DNA from: Zonotrichia leucophrys gambelii
Lineage: Eukaryota > Chordata > Aves > Passeriformes > Passerellidae
DNA length: 64,000 nucleotides
Reading direction: 5' to 3'
Assembly (NCBI RefSeq): GCF_028769735.1
Contig: NC_088172.1
Span: 36,604,397 to 36,668,396, forward strand
The notes below the pieces were generated by a model. The model ran no database searches and was not told where the DNA came from. It was given only the letters and a program-made list of their open reading frames with translations. How positions within the stretch are numbered: the stretch's first letter is position 1; each line of letters opens with the position of its first letter. This document shows positions 1-13,460 of this stretch, piece after piece. The translations under genes were made by a program, and so were the position numbers.

Positions 1-3000
1 AGAGTCTTTCTTTTTGAGATAAGACTAGCTAAGACACTAAAATTAAATTCTGAGGGGGACTCTGTGTTTCAGCATCTTCATTAGTTCATTGCTGTGGATC
101 TAAAACAGGCTGTGGGTGTGGGTGTTTCTTTTCTATTTTAAGTTAGCAAATTCCTAAGGGCCTTCCCTGTTTTGTTTTAAAAATAGCTGATTATTTCTTA
201 GCTGTGCAAAACCCCCTGGAATTTACCAACTTCAGAGCCGTGCAGACCCCCAGGAAGTTTTGGGTGTTATCTTTGGTCTGGGGCTGCTGTGTGGTAAAGG
301 CCATGTTTGTGATGATGCTGTTTGGGACACACTGAACCTGCTGGTAGCAGCTGTCAGTAGGAGACTTGTGATTTCTTGTGCCCACTGACAGCAGATCAGA
401 GAGGGACTCTGGATAGCACTGTCTGAACCAGAGTCTTAAAGCAGAAGATCCTAACACCCTGATGGACAGAGGTTTAACAGTTCCAGGTGGGGTGAGAATG
501 GACCTAGCCAGGGTCAGGTCAATGTATATAAGAGCTTTTGGTGTCTGGGCTGGTACTTAAGTGGGAAAATGAGCATTAGCCCATAACTCTGTTTTTTCTG
601 CAGTGCCCAGCAGCTCATGCTTTCCCAGAGCAGAGAAGGTGGGATGCTCCTAGAGGGAGCTGATGGTGCTGTCTGCTCTCCCTGCAGCATCTGTCTCTGA
701 ATTACTTGAGTAGCCACACACAGAGTGTGTGAGACAAGAGATTTTGTTTATGCACACTGGGTAGTGAAGAGGAAATGAGACTGGTCAGCCTGCTTGGTTT
801 CACTGATGAGAACAAGTCCTGGAGTCTCTTCTCTGAAATAAACAACATGGTACAGTGACACTGGCCATACTTCTGTTCCCACTCTTTGAGGAGCTGCCTC
901 ACCCCAAAGCATGGCTGAGAAATTATCACTACAGCAGCAGCATATGCAAATCTGTGCACAGATGATCAGATGCCTTCTGATTTCTCTCTTCCAAGGAGAA
1001 TGACTTTTATTATCAATCAATTAAAATAGGACAGGCTCACAGAGGGTTCTTGCTGGAGCATGTTGCCGCAATCCTGCATGGTTTATGGATCACTAACAGG
1101 ACCATCTATTGTGGAGATAGAGCTGCTCTTTGTGCTCATTAAGTCCATAGACTGAGCACCTTCATGAATGAATAGGAGCAGCTATTGTTCCCATGCTGTG
1201 GTCTCTTTACAGGAGCAAATGGCTCAATTAGGTTACATCTTTTATTTCTCTGATCAAAAGCTATGGTCCTCAAAACACAACAATGGCCTTAAGCCTTTCA
1301 GCTTGAAAATTTATGCACATTTGAATAATAGGAGTGAGAAAAAACAAATTTTTTAACTTTTTTTTTATATTCAGTGGCTGAAAAATTAAAGAAATTCTCA
1401 CACACCTGCAGCTGAGCTGGATGCCTTGTGATATCAGTCTAGCATTTGGGAAGATGGATGCACCACAGGATCTGCACCTACTCTGGCATTAGCCCTTGGA
1501 GTCTTTTGAGATTAACAACTTGAGCACTTTGCCAGGTGCTCTGGCACCTGAATGCTGGAGGAAGCTTTAACACACAAATTCATTTTTTCTTCTGGTCCTG
1601 CAAGCCCAGCCTGCCATCTGGTTTCAGTGTAGTTGTTTGCTGCATAACTAGTCAGAGAACACTGCCACTGAAACAATTACTATGTGAAAGCAAACACAGC
1701 CTTGGCTTTGTTTCACAATCCACCGCTACAGGATATGCAGCTCTACAGTGCACAAAACCCTCCCTCTTTAAGGGGGAACACTGCTCCCCTCACATATCTT
1801 TGGTCTTTTCCCAGCTGTTAATATGAATTCCTGCTCTTTTGATCCCACTGCTGTTAGCAAAGTGATGACAGGACCACTCTCTGCACTCAGAAATTCCCTA
1901 AATTTCTAAGTGCTCTGCACTGAAGGGTTTTGCCACTCCTTGGACCCTGTTGTGAGGGGGGGATGCCTTTTCTCTGACTGCCCTTGCCGTGTTAATCTTT
2001 CCCTTTCCATGACCCTGACCCATTTTTAGGATGGATAGTAGCTATCTCCGTTTGAGAAAACCTCCTAGGACCGACATGCTTTGAGAGCAGAGCCCTTCTA
2101 ATTACATTCCTCACAGGATAACCATCCTGGAGGAGTTGCATAATCCTCCCTTGCACTGTCCTGATGATGAGCTGCAAATTGACACTATGTAAAAATAGAG
2201 GAAGCTTGGCCTCTTTTTCGTCTTTTGAAACTGTTTTAGAGAGCTTCTCTCTCTTCAGAGCATCACTTACAGATTTAGTTATTTGCATGTGGTGTGATTT
2301 CCTTTAAATTCTGGTTTATTCTTATCTTTTTCCTTTGCATGCCTGTAGTGTTTTGTCTGGTGTTTGCTGTTTTTAATGTATAGAAAAACCTGTCTGGCTG
2401 CAAGTAAAAGATTCCTCATTTGTGTAAGATTCCTTCATTCAAAATCAGCTCCTATTTACTGCAGTTTTATGTTATCAATAAAAAATTAAGAGCCTTGTAG
2501 ATGACCAGGTCAGGAAAGGAGGACTTGACTTAATCACATCCTTAAATGTAAGTGCAAGATTGTGATGAAGTCAAAGCATAAGGACTGTTTTCCTCTCTGG
2601 AATCTCAGCCTAAATTAAAGTCTGTGATCCTCAGTGCACTAAGAAGGAAGAAAAAAGCTAAATAGCAGGGCTAAAATTTTGAGAAAGAGTTGAAGGAACA
2701 GTGATAGTATTTGACTGATACTCACCATGATGAAAATCTTTTCTCTGGGCCAGACTTCTTGGAGTGAGTGTTCAGAATGAAGGTTGAAAATATTCTGCAA
2801 AGTGATGAGTTTCTGTCAGGAAATCCAACTGGTTATGACTGATAATAGTGAAAATGTGAATCACTTTATAATTTCATATCACAGATTTCATTCATACAGT
2901 CTGAGTAAGTGGAATCTTTCTTTTTTTCATTCCTTTTGCATGCTCACACTTTACAGAATAACAAAGACCATAGAAGTGTCTGGATAAGTAGACACGGAGC

Positions 3001-5621
3001 TAATTAAATCTATGAAGGAGATCAGAAATGCATTTGTGAAATATTCAGTGTAAGCACAGAAGATGAAAACATCTTTGCCCTGACATGAAATCAACCTCCA
3101 ATTAAATGGATAAGATAAAGCAATAAGTGGAGAAGAGGTAAATTGCAACTTTCATTTCTCACAAATTATGAATTAGAAGATTTATCTGAATGACTCAGAT
3201 AAACAGTTGAGTCAGATTAGTTTAATAAATCCCCTTACATCAACTGAGTCTCAGTAATTTATTCTTCTGCTCATTAAAGACAATACTAAGCAGGCAGGTT
3301 TGCCATTGTTTAGCCCTGTGTATGGGGACACACTTAATGCACCTCAGCAAAAATGTCCTGATTCCACCTGGGAGCAATGCTGGGATCATGCCTGGTGACC
3401 ATGATCAGAAGGGAATGATCAAAAGCTGATCAGCTGAAACAAGTAAAGAAAAGAATGAGAATATACTTTTTTATTTTTTCCTTAGAGGACTTACTGTGAC
3501 ATTGAGATCAGGTGCATGAAACAGAAATGGAAAGGTTCTTTATTTCCTGAGATACCAGAATGGCCCATGGTACCCTGAGGCTTGTGTTATTCTGGGAGAC
3601 ATTCTCACTGGATAGAATGAGGAAGAATGATCTGCCTTCTATCACATCTCCCAAGCCTGAGAGAGATCCCAATCCTTGCTTGCAATGTGAAACTTGTTTT
3701 CTTCTTTTCCTATTAGCTCTTATTTTCCTTTTCCCTCTCTTCCCTTTATTTATTATTTTGTTTTTCTTTCCCATTACTGACTGAGTTTTGTAGGAAACCA
3801 CATCCCAAAAGCAAGCAATGACATACCCAAAGAGGTATGAGTCTGAATTTGATTCTTCTCAAAGATAATCAGATATAACCTCATGGTCAATGCTGAGCTG
3901 AAATAAACATTAAAATGTGAGATTCTATTTATGGCATTGGAGATGATGTGGTGTGGCTGTTCTCCTCTGCACTGGAGTAGGATGGAAACAAAATATTGCA
4001 TCCTTTTTTACTTCTTTTTTTATTCTCTGTGACTATGTCATATCATGCCTTCAGGAAACTAGGATGACTGACCTCCAGTAAACATGAAAGCCCCAGTCTG
4101 TTTTACCAATTTTTTTTTTTTATTTCTCCCCAAATAGCAGCTTGAGTGCTGTTGTGTCAGAGGGGGGAAACAGCATTTGTTTAAGAACCATTCCTAATTA
4201 TTACATTTCTGCTTCTGTGTCAGTAAAATATGAGTGGTTTTTAATGGTAAATTTTGATGGTATTTATTGATGGATTCAAAAGCTTCTATGACCAGGACTC
4301 CAAGGTAATTATTTGATCAACTTTCATGTAGCAAGGACGGAAACTCTAATTTTGGAAGGATGTTTTAATAGTGCACATTTTCAGATTTCTTCCACTGCCA
4401 TTGTGTGCTTCTGCTGAGCATATGGGAATACAAAAACACTTTTGTATTTGGGTTAATGCTCATTTTCATGAATCATAATCTATGTTTCATACACTTCTGA
4501 AACACTGTATATATAGATAAGGGCACACTGTCCATGCAGATATAACAGCCATGTCTGCTGGTGTTTGTCTGTAACCTTCCTCAAGGTTGCATTTAATATT
4601 TAAATTTTCACCCATCTTTTCTGTATCATGCAGAGGGAGGCATTACTTCTCTAATCAACCATATGATCCTTCAAGTTGTTTCTTTGATGTTGAGAATAGA
4701 AAATGAGGGATTAATTTCTTTACTAAAGTGGAATTTTGAGTTCTGTGTCTCTGTGCTCCTGAAAGCAGAAGCCACAGGCGTGTAAAGCATGCCCGTCCTC
4801 CTCTGTCTTCTGTGATGATCTGAAGAATAGGGGAGGTTTATTGATGGGAAAGCAGTTTGGAGGCAGAGATAGGATAAAATTGATCAGATATGAATGGTGC
4901 TGCAGGAGCTTTAGCAAACGAGCAGGAACAGAAAGAATACAGAAATGAAAGAGAGAGTGAACTTCTTAAAGATCATATTTCACAGTTCTTTATAGCTGGC
5001 TGTTCCCTGTTCTATATGTATTGGGGAAGGAAAAATATAAAAACTGCAAGTACAGCGATAAATACTTCTCTGTGGTGCAAATGACTTCATAAATACTGAA
5101 CTTACACTTGTGTTTTATCATCCTTTCACCAGGCACCCATGGTGTGCTATTTATAGCTGTTTAATTCACAGTAGACTGTCAATTATCCTATAGGGAATTT
5201 CCTGACTGTTGGTTGGAGGGCAGTGGAATTCCCAGCTGAATGGCAGCATTTGCTGTAACATTATGGCACGCTAGAAAATGTGATTTCATTGCAGGCTGCC
5301 TACGGCTGGGATGGAAATGTTCAGATAAGAGGGCACCAACAGCTTTTTAGCTTTCCTCCTTGGTGCCAAAACACAGCTATAATGAGTGCAGGAAAAACCT
5401 CCACTCTCTCTTCAGCAACATTTGCTTCAGTCACATTTTTGCTGTCCTTTATTGCTGGAAGTACGAAAATGTGAGATACAGCCAAGGAACAATGCTGAGG
5501 AAATATGAAGTTTTTCAGCTTGCAGAAAATTACTGGCTCTGTTCTAGCCAGTTCAGAATATAAATAGATGAAGTCAAGATTTCTTCTGCCCCTCTCAGTC
5601 TACATATATCATTTTTAAGAC
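1..5621. other. Non-coding, unique-looking DNA
   Basis: No gene or transposable element that I recognise. Stop codons are frequent in all six frames and the longest ATG-initiated frames are under 100 codons with no domain features. Small items only: a short GGGTGT-type run near 112-128, a TATATAAG sequence near 526 without any supported transcript, and a T-run near 4111. It ends where the first CR1 fragment begins. Confidence 0.7.
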
Positions 5622-6120
5622 AACAGAATAATAGAAGAGCTTGGGTTGGAAGGGACCTTACAGATAATCTAATTCCAACCCCTCTGCCTAAATCAGTTTG
5701 CTCAGAACCCCATCCTGCCTGGCCTTGAACACTTCCAGGGCATCCACAACTCCTCTGGGCAACCAGTGATAGTCCCTTATCACCCTCACAGTAAAGAATT
5801 TCTTCCTAATGTCAAATCCAACATATTCTCTATCACTTTAAAGCCATTCCCCCTTGTCTTGTCCTTCCATGCCCTTGTCAAAAGTCCCACCAGCTCTCCT
5901 GTAGCACCTTCAGGTACTGGAAGGTTTCAACCTTCAGGGCTGAGCAACCCCAGCTCCCTCAGCCTGCCTCCACAGGAGAGATGCTCCAGCAAGAGCACAT
6001 CGATGGGTCCTGCTGAGCCTCCCATCAGCCAGCACCCCCAAGTCCTTCCCCTCAGGGCTGCTTCAATCCACTTCCACCCAGCCCGTATTTGTGCTCAGGA
6101 CTGCCCTGACAAAGATGTAT
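5622..6120 (-). repeat. CR1 LINE 3' fragment, about 500 bp
   Basis: A 5'-truncated CR1 retrotransposon read on the minus strand, and the longest CR1 piece in the window. On the plus strand it opens with a degenerate AGAATAATAGAA tail and GGTTGGAAGGGACCTTA. It continues through the CCTGGCCTTGAACACTTCCAGGG, CTCTGGGCAACC and CACAGTAAAGAATTTCTTCCTAAT blocks, all landmarks of the CR1 3' untranslated and terminal ORF2 region. It then runs past CCCCTTGTCTTGTC into the more internal CCAAGTCCTTCCCCTCAGGGCTGC segment. A block of about 25 bp is missing near 5690 compared with other copies here. Frames are broken, so no reverse transcriptase could be made. The internal boundary near 6120 is approximate. 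Confidence 0.93.
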
Positions 6121-7371
6121 CTTTTTAAAATCTGCCAGCATAATGATTAACAAACTGCCCATGACATCCATGCAACAATATCTCTCCTTTACCTGGTTCA
6201 ATGTCCCTAGTTGGCCATTGATTTTTGTTCTGCCTGTGTTGAGTTTCAAATACAGTCTTAATTTTACTTTTTGCTGAACAGAACGTTGAAGAAAGATATT
6301 TCTTCATCTGGAGAGATGGAATCTGGAATTCCACCCTCCTCTAAGAGCACAGTCCCTGACTAAATACTCATTGCTGAATATTCACATCTGGTTTTTTTTT
6401 TTTTCCTGCTTGTCTTCTGGTATTGTATCAGATAGCTTTCTCACATATTTTGGAAGCCACAGTATAGTTTGTATCCACAGTACATGAATTCCCATCAACA
6501 CGTTCCTCTGCATTCCACTGTTCCATATAAAATGTGAAAATCAAAATTATACAGTACCATTCTGGTCTCAGTTTTGTCAATGACATATGAACAATTAACT
6601 TTTCCTTCCCAGCTTTCCTTTTCACTCCATGAACACCCATCCAGACCTCCTAAATGTTTTTCTGGCTCCACAGACCCTGGTCTGTACACCTGCATTGCCG
6701 CCCTTGCTCATGGAGATATATTGTGACAGTTCAAAACAAAAAAAAGTAAATGTTAAAAAAATAGTAATCAAGATCCCTGGTTTTGCCTGCTCTGCAATGG
6801 AGATTTACAAATTTGCCTATTCTTATTGAATTTACTAGCAGATATTTTTACTGGCTCAATGAATGTGTCATCCCAATCTCATAAAAAAGGACAGCTAATC
6901 TCTCCATTTAATGATTTCACATTAGCAGCTACTTTTTGAGATTGGGTTGTTGTCTAATCTGTTTAAACTGGAATTTATTATTGATGTAATGTTCTAATAT
7001 TTTCATCAGATTGTTCTGTGCTCAGTCAAATGTATTGTAAAAATCTAAGCACCTTATATCTCTACTGTCTCCTTTATCAGCTGAACTTGTAGTGTCCTGA
7101 AGGATGTAATCAGGATTATATGGGGTGATTTATTTTTCAAAAGACACTGTTGAGAGGCAGTACTTATATCCTTGTTCCTTACTTCTCTCTTAGACAAATG
7201 AATGCTCAGTCATGTTTTCCATTAATTTATTGGGGGTTATTTTTTTTATTTGGGTTATCCCTGCTCACTTTCTGAAAATTAGGATGTTTTAGTTTCTCCA
7301 TAATTTCAGAATGTGCCTGTACCAGGTATACTGAAAATAGACAGCAGGTCTGCACAATGCCCTGAGACAAC

Positions 7372-7395
7372 TTTTTTTTTTTTTTTTTTTTTTTT
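7372..7395. repeat. Poly-T tract, 24 bp
   Basis: An uninterrupted run of 24 T. It could be the reversed tail of an old retrocopy, but the flank on its left shows no recognisable source gene or element, so a simple mononucleotide repeat is the safe call. Its length is likely to vary between individuals. Confidence 0.95.
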
Positions 7396-8891
7396 ACCTC
7401 AAGTGCAAGATATTTTGTTTTGCTAGAGAATTTTCTTTCTTACAGTTATAGTATAATACAATCCTGAGTAACTTATGGACTGGATAATACTTTGTCATGC
7501 TAAAGTGATAAGTGTTCTGCTTCTTTCAAAATACAGACTAGAATAGAATAAGTTTTTGAATACATTTGACTTCTCTGCATCACTGCATATCTGACTGCTT
7601 ACCTACATTTTTTAGTGGTTTTTTTTCTTCCTAATACATTTGAGTATTTTTAGCCCTGCAAGCCACTCTTTCAACCCAAATACAACTTTTTTTCCCATTT
7701 TTAGCATTTGAGAAACAACACAAATTAAGTATTACCCTTTCCTTTATACATGTACTTGTCAAGTAGACAGATTGTAGCACCAGTACTTCTATTTCTGTCT
7801 CTATTTCCATCTAACTTACTTGCAGTAATAAATATAACAGCTCCCTTTGTTGTGCTCTAAAATCAGTGTTGGCCATAGTTATTTTTCAGAATTGCAGTAT
7901 CAATCCTTTTTGGCCTTTTTTTCACCTATTTGCAGCTCTTTTTTCCTGACTTTCATGCTAAATTTCTTCTAAAACATGTACCTTCCAGCTGGTAACAGTA
8001 TTCCTTATTTTCTAGTCGTGATTTGAGGAAGGCTCATGGTTGTGTTACTGGTTTCTTGCTGCTTTTTGTCCATCTGGAATGCTGATTTTTCAAGCCTCAG
8101 GTCTATGGCAGCATGAGGGACACTGAATTTGCATCAACTTCTATCAAATATGATGTTCCTTCTCAGACCCAAAATCCTGGCACTGGAAAGGGAAGCTGCT
8201 GAAATTTTTCCTTAACAGCATTTGGTGCTTTTTGTTCCATTCACTTCTGAATGGGGTCTGGCTGTTTAAAATCTTTTTCTCTAACTGGCTGCTGCCTCCC
8301 TGTGTGCTCCAAGCAATGGTCAGCCAACCATCAGCCCTTCCTGCTCTGACATTGTCATTCTTGGTTGTCCCTCTCTCTTTGGAGCACATGATAAAGCATT
8401 TCACAGAAAAAAATGCCTTGCCATGTATTAAAGTTCAGTGCTTTGCCTACAGTATTTCCACCTGTCATTAGTTTTCAAAAGAAGGAAAGTTTCAAAGCCA
8501 TCATGTGAATTTTCCCTGCTCCATGACAATGTCCCAGAAATCTTCTGTAACCCTGGAGTTCCTCAAGATGCTATGACCCTATTTTACATCAGTTCCAGCT
8601 TTTCCCCTCAAGCTTAAAATTTAATGCCTCAGTTGAGTCAAATAAAAGCTTACACAGAATATTTTAGATATTATCTAATATATAATGCATGCATCAAATT
8701 ATATGATTTAGATGTTATTATTAGACACTTGGAACTGTCCACTTCCCATCTTTAACACACTTGGCTGTACATCTCAAAGGAATATATTCACTGTTGGCTG
8801 CTATGTGGCTTTGCTACTCCAAAGTTAAATGTGTAAAAAAGCAACTAGAAGTAATTGCCAGTAACTATAACCAGTGGTCAAGAAGTAAATT

Positions 8892-8933
8892 AAAAAAAAA
8901 AAAAAAAAGAAATAAAAAAAAAAGAAATAAAAA
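8892..8933. repeat. A-rich low-complexity tract
   Basis: A run of 17 A, then two imperfect units of the form GAAATAAAA. It is followed by more A/C-rich sequence (CCCAACCAACTAAATAAAC). No recognisable retroposed sequence lies directly upstream. Confidence 0.9.
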
Positions 8934-10593
8934 CCCAACCAACTAAATAAACAAAGAGAGAAATTCACTTCAAAAAGGAAAAAAAACCAGCAGCAAAGAT
9001 ATATCCAGGACACAGTAGAAATGTGGCTGTTGGTCTATTCAGTAATTTCACTTCACAATTTGTATTTTTGAATAAATTATCCACTTCCAATTTTTTTTTC
9101 TGCTTCTTCCTGTTTTCACTTTTATTTATTTCTGTCTCCTTCACAACTTTATTTTTTTCCCCTGTAAAACTTTACCTTAGTAAATTTCTTCAGCTCCCAA
9201 GCAGGCAAGTGTTTTTAGTTCTTCTCGTTGTTCACTGTTTGGGCATGTTAGCATCCCAAATCCTCCATTATTTTGTCCCATTTAGTCTTTCAGGATTGCC
9301 TCCATATCTGGTTGTATACAGCACACAGAGCACTGCAAATATCTTCCAGATGGAGGCCAGTAGATACTACAGCTGCTTTAAGTTTAAAAACTCTCTGTCA
9401 GGCTGTGGACAGAGTTTAGTTTCCATATCCAAACCTTGGGGGCAGATATTTACCTTCTCTGGGTTTCCATGCCAAGATTTCTGTATAAATGAAAGAACTC
9501 TGATTATATTTTTAATTATTACAGCAACCTTAGTGGCAAGGTGGTTCTGGAAGTAGGCTGTGAAAGCTGTTTCTGCCACTAAAAGAAACTCCTTCCAAAA
9601 AGGGAAGAATTAAATACAAATTAACACAATGAAGAAAATTTTCACTCACAAAATGCAGGAAGCACCAATCCAATCACCTGAAAAGTAGAAAACAGTTTTT
9701 AAAGTGTAATCAATTAAAAATCCTCTTAGGCTTTAGTGTAATAAATATCTGATATTGTCCTTAAATATGAAGCTTGGTATTTGCAGGGAAGATTTCCTAT
9801 GACCACTATGTTTAAAATTATTCATAAGGATATGCTGAATCTTTAAGATTTGATTAAGATCACAATCAAATATTGGTTTCAGAATTTCATTATTTCATTC
9901 TGTGATGCCTGAGCTGTCTTTAATCCACCTCTTTTCTGATTCAGCTGAAATACACAGATCTGGTGTCATTCTGTCTTCCTTTGAACTTCATAAATATAGC
10001 TAGAGGTGCCTCTTTTACTCTGAGGACATGTGTCCTATGAATTTAAATCACGAACAAGATGGGCAGATTGTCCAAAGGCACATTCACCTTGGACCACTCC
10101 CATCCCACAGAGGACTGGGCAACTGCTGTGGCTGAAATTGGATGGAAGTGATCCAGAACTTGAGGTTACCCAACCCAGAGATGTAGAGAATTAGAGAGAA
10201 ATTTCTGTTCCTCTTGTTGCATCAATGTGTTCCAAGGCAATTCCAGCAGAGGAGTCTCAGGGTGGGACCTTTCTGGCTTTGCACTGCCCTGGAATGTGGT
10301 TTGATGGTGGTGGCTATCCAGCTCCTTCAGCTTTATCAGTGCTTGTTCTGTGTTTGGAGAAGTTGCCTCAGCTCTCCTTCATGGCAAGGCAGGACTCTTC
10401 TTATTTACACAGCAGTCAAGCAGGTGTGATTGCTGAAACAAGAATATAAATCTATCTATTAAAAACCTGCAGAGGAAGGATTTGCTCTGCTAATGAACAT
10501 ATTAATTATTTTCTGTCCAGCACAATAGAACCTCTGATGCAACCAGAGTTGAAGTCTCCCTGTAAAAACCCATTCTATGGACATGCAAAGAAA

Positions 10594-10599
10594 CATGGT
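10594..10599. repeat. Target-site duplication, left copy
   Basis: The six bases CATGGT lie directly before the LTR and are repeated exactly at 11009-11014 directly after it. Six bases is typical of class II (ERVK-like) integrases, though a 5-bp reading (CATGG) also fits. A direct repeat on both sides shows that the LTR stands alone here. Confidence 0.75.
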
Positions 10600-11008
10600 C
10601 ATGGTATTTTCGGGGTCCCCCATCATGGGGAGGAAAGATGAATCTGAAGTACTTAGAAGGCTAATTTTTTACTTTATGATATTATATTAAAGAATGATGT
10701 ACTAAAACTATACTAAAGAATATGGAAAGGATACAGACAGAAGGCTACAGAAAATGTTATAAAAACTCGTGACCAGTTCCGGAATCTTGACCCAGCTGGA
10801 CCGTGATTGGTCATTAAGTTAAAACAATTCACATGAAACCAATAAAACAATGACCAGTTGGTAAACAATGTCCAAACCACATTCCAAAGCAGCAAAACAT
10901 AGGAGAAGTGAATCAGATAATTATTGCTATTAGTTTTCTCTGAGGCTTCTCAGTTTCCCAGGAGAAGAAATCCTGGCGAGGGGATTTTCAGAAAATATGA
11001 CGGTGACA
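10600..11008 (-). mobile_element. Solo LTR of an endogenous retrovirus, about 409 bp
   Basis: A long terminal repeat whose sense strand is the minus strand. The plus strand begins CATGGTATTTTCGGGG and ends GAAAATATGACGGTGACA. The two ends form an imperfect inverted repeat, and the end at 11008 keeps the canonical terminal CA (sense TG). The opposite terminus appears to have lost its last two or three bases (expected TGT on the plus strand). On the sense strand there is a TATA-like TTTTTATAAC (10756-10765) and an A-rich region that would hold the polyadenylation signal, though no intact AATAAA is seen. No gag, pol or env sequence flanks it, so it is a recombination remnant. A second member of the family lies at 58986-59404 on the plus strand. 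The retroviral LTR call is firm; the class is inferred from the 6-bp duplication. Confidence 0.88.
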
Positions 11009-11014
11009 CATGGT
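11009..11014. repeat. Target-site duplication, right copy
   Basis: CATGGT, identical to the six bases at 10594-10599 on the other side of the LTR. Confidence 0.75.
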
Positions 11015-11483
11015 CTGTGTTCTGAGGGATGGAGGGCATGGAAGGCACATGCACATGTGGGGAGGTAGGAGAGGGGAAGGGGGATTGGAAAGAAGAGATG
11101 CAAAACATGGGAAAAGCACTCTGGGAGTAACTGAGTGCCTGATGTTTGTCCTTGGCTTGCATTTTGAGGGCAGCAGCGAGGGAAGGACATCTGAGGGGCC
11201 AACTAAGGCAAGTGAAGGAGCCAGTGAAGAGGCACAGATGATAAGAGGAAATGCAGATAAAAGAGAGCATTTTGGTGATGTTATGCAATCAACAGAGTGG
11301 CAAGAGGAGGGCTCACCACATACGTGCTCTGGAGAAGTTTGTGCAGTGAAGCTATTTGTGAGGAGAGAGTAGAATCTAATTTGTTTGAACTCTACCATCT
11401 GTGGTGTAATTGCCTTATTACCAGTGGGATTTATATGAGTAAATGAACACTAGAAGGATGAAGAATACTAATAGTAGGGTTTA

Positions 11484-11618
11484 ATTTTATATAGGACTGT
11501 CTCTGTTCATCTGTGTAAGGAATATGAAAATAAGTCAATTCAAAACTATTTTATATGGGGTTATCTCATTCAGCTGTGGAAATTATATAGAAAATAGGTC
11601 AATTACTACAAAACTTCT
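11484..11618. repeat. Degenerate tandem duplication, about 64-bp unit
   Basis: Two adjacent copies of a roughly 64-bp unit. Both run from TTTTATAT(A/G)GG through a CATCTGTG/CAGCTGTGG block and GAAAATA(A/G)GTCAATT to CAAAACT. They differ by many substitutions and small indels, so the duplication is old. Nothing points to a coding or transposon origin. Confidence 0.7.
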
Positions 11619-13460
11619 ACTAAGGAGGAATAAACACACTATCATAAAAGGAATCTGATTGCTCTTTAATTGCAAAGAATAAAAAATCATGTCAGTTCTA
11701 AGATACATCTTCAAGAGAACAAAAATATAATTGGAAGCTGACATCTTTCTTCTACAAATAGTTTCCTGAAAACTGCTGGTTTGACAAGCTTCCAAACTGA
11801 CATCTTCTATTTATACATAAACCCATTGCAAGATTTTTTCCCCAGCTGATATTTGGTAACAAGGCACTTAGCAGATGGTATGCCAAATTGGATCTCTTCT
11901 TTTGTGATACTGAAGTGTGATTTTAAAGCCCCTTTCCCATTGAAACTGGTCTATGCAGCTACCATTATGGTTACAGAGACATTCTTTCACCTTCACAAAC
12001 CATGCCACCCAATATGTCAGGCAGATGTTGATGAAAGGCAAAGAGAGTTTCATGTTGTACAGAGAATTTGACCATTTCACATAAATTGGAGCACTTGGAA
12101 TGTGTGTGCATAAGGTCAGACTGGTTCTCCTTTGAGGACAGACTGATATCCTGGCATGCTTCACCCACAAAAAAGGCCTAACAGTGTTGTTCCAAAGCTG
12201 GCCTTCAGCAAAGCAGCAGAGTAGACAGTGAAGAAATTACAGGTCAACTTTTTATCACAATTCTGCTGCTGTTATTAGGACTGATAAAAGGAAACCAAGA
12301 GGTTAGAACAGAAAAACATTATCAGCTGGACTTGTGTATTAGACAGTGTCCTACTCCTCCAGCTTCAGCCACTGTCTGCATTTGATCTGGGCACTGGACT
12401 GAGCTGAGGTGGGTGTGCTGTCACCATGGCACAATGAGAAACTTAGGGGGAATGAGGAGCTGACTCAAGGTCAGATGAGTTTCCTGCTGGAGGTTGTGAT
12501 GTAGTGGAAGTGAAGGGTGGGAAGGGTTTGTGCCCTCCTGAATGGCCATGGAGACTGAGCAACGTGGCTTAGGCAGGCTTGTATACTGAGAAATTGCCAC
12601 TCTGCTGTCATTACCTTAAATAGTTGATGATTAACATCCATTAGAATGTTCCATTTTGACAGAACATTTCACAGGTTCTGTGTTTTGTTTTGTTTCAGGC
12701 TCCTGAGGAGTTACAGGAGCTGCGTGTCTGTGGTTGAGACAGACGACAGAAAAAGGAAAAGCAGAGACAAAACGATGGGCTGCTGTGGAAACCACAGGAT
12801 AAAAGTTCTTCTTCAATTTACTCCTGCTGTCCAATTTATTTCACAAGGAAGTAAACGTTACAGTGTTTGCCCACAGGACTGGTAAATAAAAAAGGCTTGA
12901 TCCACTTGCTTTCGTGTAGGAGTCTTTAGCTGTTCACAATGAGCCAGCAGAACCCGTGAGAGACAAGCACTCCCTTGGAGGAGATGTGGGAGACCAGGAA
13001 CACCCTGGGGCAGCTCAAATGTCTTTAAATTTTTCCTTACATCTGTGGTGTCAGTGCAGTTTCTTACATATTGTTTCTTAATGTACTAATATTATTGTGA
13101 TCAAATCAAAATTTTTAGAGTTCCATTCCTGCAATATCCAAGTACTGGCGTAATAGATGATGGTTTTAAAGCCAAACCCACTGCCATTAAGTCAAATTAT
13201 AAATTGAGATCCTAACTGACTCAAGTTCCTCCAAGAAAGGTTAATTCAAACTGACTGGCAATCATTAATATTCAGTTCTTACTGTTGCATTAGCAGGACC
13301 TGGTCATAAATCTATCTTAATCAGAGTCTTCCTGGAAAATGGACAATGGGCTCTGATGACTAATACCCTGGCTGAAATTTCATGGGGGACTTTGCTAATT
13401 TAGGGAATTAAGTTTTTTCATAGTCCTGCACTGAATGCTCATCTACACATGTTGCCATTT

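Larger units (their letters stand above)
6121..10593. other. Non-coding A+T-rich DNA
   Basis: No gene recognised. It holds several homopolymer tracts, listed separately, and a T-run near 6392. A 177-codon open frame at 9023-9556 (plus) starts in a pyrimidine-rich stretch, so its first half is rich in Phe, Leu and Ser because of base composition. I do not call it a gene. Confidence 0.7.

Noticed and set aside
3384..3406. Inverted repeat GATCATG ... CATGATC
   Set aside because: A 7-bp stem is expected by chance many times in 64 kb and shows no context of an RNA gene or terminator.
9023..9556. 177-codon open frame on the plus strand
   Set aside because: Its first half is Phe/Leu/Ser-rich because the DNA is pyrimidine-rich. 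There is no domain, promoter or splice support, and composition explains the length.
10566..10578. AACCCATTCTATG, resembling the last bases of a CR1 element
   Set aside because: The upstream sequence does not match the CR1 3' region, so the short word is not enough to call a copy.
12690..12885. Splice-acceptor-like TTTTGTTTTGTTTCAG followed by an open frame
   Set aside because: No matching donor, no recognisable protein and no partner exon. Pyrimidine-rich AG sites are common.
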